Source: an uncultured Bacilli bacterium | GTDB lineage: Bacteria; Bacillota_I; Bacilli_A; RF39; UBA660 | Direction of reading: 5' to 3' | Length of the DNA: 64,000 nt | Assembly (NCBI GenBank): GCA_934096945.1 | Contig: CAKOND010000001.1 | Span: 80,032-144,031, forward strand | Shown: one piece after another, positions 61,248 to 64,000 of the stretch | Layout of the letters: each line of letters starts with the position of its first letter | Position numbering within the stretch: the stretch's first letter is position 1 | Notes under the pieces: generated by a model | What the model was told of the DNA's origin: nothing | Database searches by the model: none | What the model saw: the letters and a program-made list of their open reading frames with translations, nothing else | Program-made: the position numbers and the translations under genes

Positions 61248-63152
61248 TTATCCTAGCATTAATACTATAGTACCATTTTCTTTAGCATACATACCAGCTT
61301 TCGGAGCCATATAAATAACCGACTCTCCTTCTCCACTATATTCAATATTAAATCCCTTTAATTTTTTCTTTGCTTCAGTTAAATTCATACCTACTACATC
61401 TGGCACAACAACATATTTTTGGTCAAGCCATGTATATTCTTTTGGTATTCCTTCTGTAGATGGCTCTATATCCAAAATATCTATCGCACTTAGAAAAATG
61501 TTTCTAGCTATCGGAGCTGCAACTGTTCCTCCATACTGTACAACGCCTTTAGCATTTTGAACCGCTACATAAACTACGATTTCAGGATCATCCGCAGGCA
61601 TAAAACCTATAAACGATAAAATGTATTTACTTGATGAATAAATACCATTTTCAACAGTCTGAGCTGTACCTGTTTTTCCTCCTATTCGAAAGTTTTCAAT
61701 ATATGCATTATGTCCTGAACCCTTCGCAACAACACTTTCAAGTGCATATCTTACTAAATCTGATGTTTCTTTTTTTATAACTGTTCCTTTATTCTCTGCA
61801 GTAACACTTTTAACAATCGTATTAGTTTCAGGTTCTAAAAAATTTTTAACAATAAATGGTGAATACAAAGTTCCTCCATTAATGATTGCTGAAACAGCTT
61901 GAACTTGTTGTATTGGTGTAACACTTATCCCTTGACCAAAAGCAGTTGTGGCAAGTTCAACATTTCCCATTTTATCTAAACTAAAAAGTATTCCATTACC
62001 TTCACCATTTAAATCAATACCCGTTTTAATGCCAAACCCAAATTTTTTAATATAACTCATTAATTTTTCTTTTTGAAGCATAAGTCCTAAGTTAACGAAA
62101 CCTGGGTTGCAACTGTTTTCTATGACTTCAAGATACGTTTGGCTACCATGACCACCATGCTTCCAACAATGAAGTGTTGCTCCATCAACAGTTATGGCAC
62201 CAGAATCCGTAAATCTGTCTTCAAAAATGTTAATTAATCCTTCATTAATTGCTGCAGTATATGTTGATATTTTCATTGTGGATCCTGGTTCAAATGTCAT
62301 CCAAATGGGTAAATTTCTATTTATTACTTCAGTTGTATAGTTTTGATAGTTATTGCTATTAAAATTGGGTCTTGATGCCATAGCTAGAACTTCCCCATTC
62401 TTTGGATTCATGGCAATAGCTATTACACTATCTGGGTCATACTTAGCAACTACATTATCAAGTTCATTTTCAACTGCTAGTTGTAAATCTAAATCAATAG
62501 TAAGCTCTAAAGTTACTCCAGAAGTCGGAGCTTCATATATTTCTGCAAGTTCAAGTTTATGTCCTTTACCATCTGAAAAATATTTTATAGAACCATCTTC
62601 ACCTGTTAAATAATCATCATAATAAAGCTCTAAGCCTGAAAGCCCTTGATTATCAATTCCAACATAACCTAAAACGTGACTTAAAACAGTATCATAAGGA
62701 TAATATCTTTTACTTTCTTTAACTAAATAAACTCCATCTATTTTTAAAGCATCTATTTTTTCCGCTACTTCATAACTTAATCTTCTACCTTCAGGATGTA
62801 CTCTTTCAATTGAAGTTTTTTTACTAACATGCTTAAGCATATCTTCATAACTACTTCTAAGTATTTCACTTAATTTTCTAGCTGTATCTTCTTTATTTTC
62901 AATTTGATTGGGAATAACTACAAGTGATGTTGTAGTAATATTATCAGCTAAAATTCTTCCTTTCCTATCAACAATTTTACCTCTATCTGCTGATATAGGT
63001 AATTTTCTACTCCATAAAGATTCTGCTAAAGTATTTAGCTTTTTATAAGAAAATACTTGAATATAAAAAACTCTAGCAATAGCTATCACTAAAACTAAAA
63101 TAACTATCAAAAATATATATCTAATTCTAGTATGTATATTATTATAAAACAT
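61248..63152 (-). CDS. Class B penicillin-binding protein with PASTA domain (FtsI/PBP2X-like)
   Basis: 634 residues. One membrane helix (about 11-30) precedes the pedestal (RKLPISADRGKIVDRKGRIL). Transpeptidase motifs: STMK (in TFEPGSTMKISTYT, about 289), SCN (in IENSCNPGFV) and KTGT (in IGGKTGTAQTV). A single PASTA domain ends the protein (VVVPDVVGMNLTEAKKKLKG, about 578-634). The septal transpeptidase partner of FtsW. GAGGG ribosome site; directly upstream of mraY. The name FtsI or SpoVD-like cannot be resolved here. Confidence 0.94.
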   Translation of the reverse strand: MFYNNIHTRIRYIFLIVILVLVIAIARVFYIQVFSYKKLNTLAESLWSRKLPISADRGKIVDRKGRILADNITTTSLVVIPNQIENKEDTARKLSEILRSSYEDMLKHVSKKTSIERVHPEGRRLSYEVAEKIDALKIDGVYLVKESKRYYPYDTVLSHVLGYVGIDNQGLSGLELYYDDYLTGEDGSIKYFSDGKGHKLELAEIYEAPTSGVTLELTIDLDLQLAVENELDNVVAKYDPDSVIAIAMNPKNGEVLAMASRPNFNSNNYQNYTTEVINRNLPIWMTFEPGSTMKISTYTAAINEGLINIFEDRFTDSGAITVDGATLHCWKHGGHGSQTYLEVIENSCNPGFVNLGLMLQKEKLMSYIKKFGFGIKTGIDLNGEGNGILFSLDKMGNVELATTAFGQGISVTPIQQVQAVSAIINGGTLYSPFIVKNFLEPETNTIVKSVTAENKGTVIKKETSDLVRYALESVVAKGSGHNAYIENFRIGGKTGTAQTVENGIYSSSKYILSFIGFMPADDPEIVVYVAVQNAKGVVQYGGTVAAPIARNIFLSAIDILDIEPSTEGIPKEYTWLDQKYVVVPDVVGMNLTEAKKKLKGFNIEYSGEGESVIYMAPKAGMYAKENGTIVLMLG

Positions 63153-63187
63153 AATTATCCCTCAGAAAAATATATGTTATATTAACA

Positions 63188-63216
63188 AAAAAAAGAATAG
63201 ATTAATTTATCTACTC
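63188..63216 (-). terminator. Terminator of the repeat-protein gene
   Basis: AGAGTAGAT and ATCTATTCT stem (one G-T pair) followed by eight T on the minus strand. Confidence 0.75.
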
Positions 63217-63234
63217 TTTCCCATATTTTCATTA

Positions 63235-64000
63235 TTAATTACTTCTTACATAACTACGATTTTTTAAATATGTAATTACAAATTTCATTTTTTCTTCTAG
63301 AGTTGCATCTCTACCATTTTCTCTTTTAAAGGTTGTATAATATGCTTCATAAGATTCGGCTAAAGCTTGAATATCTAAATTATCAATACTAGACACTTTC
63401 ATATTTCTTACTAAAATGTCTAATTTTGCATCCATACTATCTAATTTATTAGTTATATTATTTATTTTACCTCCAATAGATTCTAATGCTAATTTATTTT
63501 CATTAACTGTTTGACTAACTCCATTTAAACTTCCATCTAACGCTAAGTATTTACCATTTACTAAAGATGCATTAGCATTTATAGAACCTTTAATTTGAGC
63601 AAATTCATTTCCTTGTGTTGAAGCAATACTTCCAATTCCATTATTTAATGAAGTAAAATCACTTACTTGTTGTTCTTTTACTTTAGCAAATCCATTTGTT
63701 AAATTATTATTTAATCCATTGTAAGCACTATCAATTAATTTCTTAATATTTGCTGTTTCTGTAGTTATTACGCTATTTAAACCACTAAATTCAGTTGTTA
63801 ATTGATTACTCATTGCATTTAATTTTGCTTCATTCCAATTAAATCCTGCAACTATTTTGTTATCTATTGCATTTAATTTTCTTTCGTTCCAATTAAATCC
63901 ATTTTTAATTTGATCACTTATTGCATTTGATTTTCTTTCATTCCAGTCAAATCCATTTTTAATTTGGTCACTTATTGCATTTAATTTTCTTTCATTCCAA
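63235..64000 (-). CDS. Repeat-containing helical protein, C-terminal part (cut by window edge)
   Basis: The frame is open from the stop at 63235 to the right edge without a stop, so the Met at 63813 is internal. The edge-proximal 62 codons are 18-residue repeats of the form WNERKLNAISDQIKNGFN (see repeat entry). Then comes an Asn- and Gly-rich helical stretch with pseudo-repeats (SGLNSVITTETANIKKLIDS, LTNGFAKVKEQQVSDFTSLN) and a conserved-looking tail (TLEEKMKFVITYLKNRSYVR). It looks like a long coiled-coil or phage tail-fibre-like protein. The N-terminus, and so any signal peptide, lies outside the window. Confidence 0.75.
   Translation of the reverse strand, partial: WNERKLNAISDQIKNGFDWNERKSNAISDQIKNGFNWNERKLNAIDNKIVAGFNWNEAKLNAMSNQLTTEFSGLNSVITTETANIKKLIDSAYNGLNNNLTNGFAKVKEQQVSDFTSLNNGIGSIASTQGNEFAQIKGSINANASLVNGKYLALDGSLNGVSQTVNENKLALESIGGKINNITNKLDSMDAKLDILVRNMKVSSIDNLDIQALAESYEAYYTTFKRENGRDATLEEKMKFVITYLKNRSYVRSN
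63814..64000 (-). repeat. Tandem 54-bp repeat encoding 18 residues
   Basis: At least three and a half copies in frame: WNERKLNAISDQIKNGFD, WNERKSNAISDQIKNGFN, WNERKLNAIDNKIVAGFN, WNEAKLNA. The two copies nearest the edge are nearly identical in DNA, and divergence grows away from the edge. The array continues outside the window. Confidence 0.9.

Noticed and set aside
63814..64000. CRISPR array at the right edge
   Set aside because: Repeats are contiguous 54-bp units in one reading frame without spacers.
1..64000. TGA decoded as tryptophan, as in Mollicutes
   Set aside because: Conserved Trp positions use TGG, and TGA ends genes such as murG and the small XRE gene; peptidoglycan genes are present.

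Overview
The window is AT-rich chromosomal DNA (roughly 27-28% GC by eye) using the standard bacterial code: TGA serves as a stop and Trp is TGG. Gene content points to a Gram-positive member of the Bacilli/Bacillota side. It has a peptidoglycan and division gene set (MurB, MurG, FtsQ/DivIB, MraY, two class B PBPs, FtsW, RodA-like), T-box leaders, PrsA, an LCP ligase, SipW-type surface proteins and strong GGAGG ribosome sites. Compact intergenic regions, many very small membrane proteins and many decayed genes suggest an uncultured, host-associated lineage of the RF39/Erysipelotrichia kind; the lineage name is inference. Spore-associated families (CotY/CotZ-like coat protein, SpoVIF-like protein, YjcZ-like peptides) are present, although the window cannot show that the organism sporulates.

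Layout. 1-5.1 kb: 5' end of mutS, a structured non-coding stretch, then queH, ftsQ, murB, murG and a glycerophosphodiesterase, all leftward. 5.1-10.2 kb: serpin, mutM, polA. 10.2-14.9 kb: a SipW-type surface protein whose 3' end is strikingly GC-rich, an oversized sigma factor, a truncated surface-protein copy and a small XRE regulator with twin operator-like palindromes. 14.9-19.1 kb: an ABC exporter pair, a decayed gene, a probable small RNA, two tiny membrane proteins, prsA. 19.1-22.5 kb: coat-like protein, EIIB-like protein, RodA-like SEDS protein, small proteins, a double-XRE regulator. 22.6-32.7 kb: tyrS with a very short T-box, a pseudouridine synthase, tRNA-Ala, rpoZ, a pilin-like protein, a flavodoxin remnant, a hydroxyacyl-CoA dehydrogenase, a class B PBP, thrS with a full T-box.

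32.7-42.9 kb: LCP protein, a surface-protein remnant, recD2, a frameshifted gene translationally coupled to mtaB, a second surface protein, thioredoxin-like protein, tag. 42.9-46.7 kb: tetR-ABC-permease-permease-tag operon with a palindromic operator inside its promoter. 46.7-53.7 kb: dead GNAT gene, spoVIF, a possible transglutaminase-fold protein, phosphohexomutase, deoD, a second candidate small RNA, three exported proteins. 53.7-57 kb: a large XRE regulator, a dead COG4905 gene, rpmB with an ISL3-type element inserted across its stop codon, a Fic remnant. 57-64 kb: ftsW, a frameshifted pilin gene, a dead DUF4143 ATPase, mraY, a PASTA-containing PBP and a repeat protein running off the right edge.

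Wall precursor enzymes (MurB, MurG, MraY), SEDS glycosyltransferases and their class B PBP partners lie at both ends of the window, so the usual dcw cluster is split. The most unusual signals are the GC-rich C-terminal cassette of the surface protein, two candidate small RNAs with consensus promoters, the miniature T-box, the extended sigma factor and the precisely delimited ISL3 remnant.
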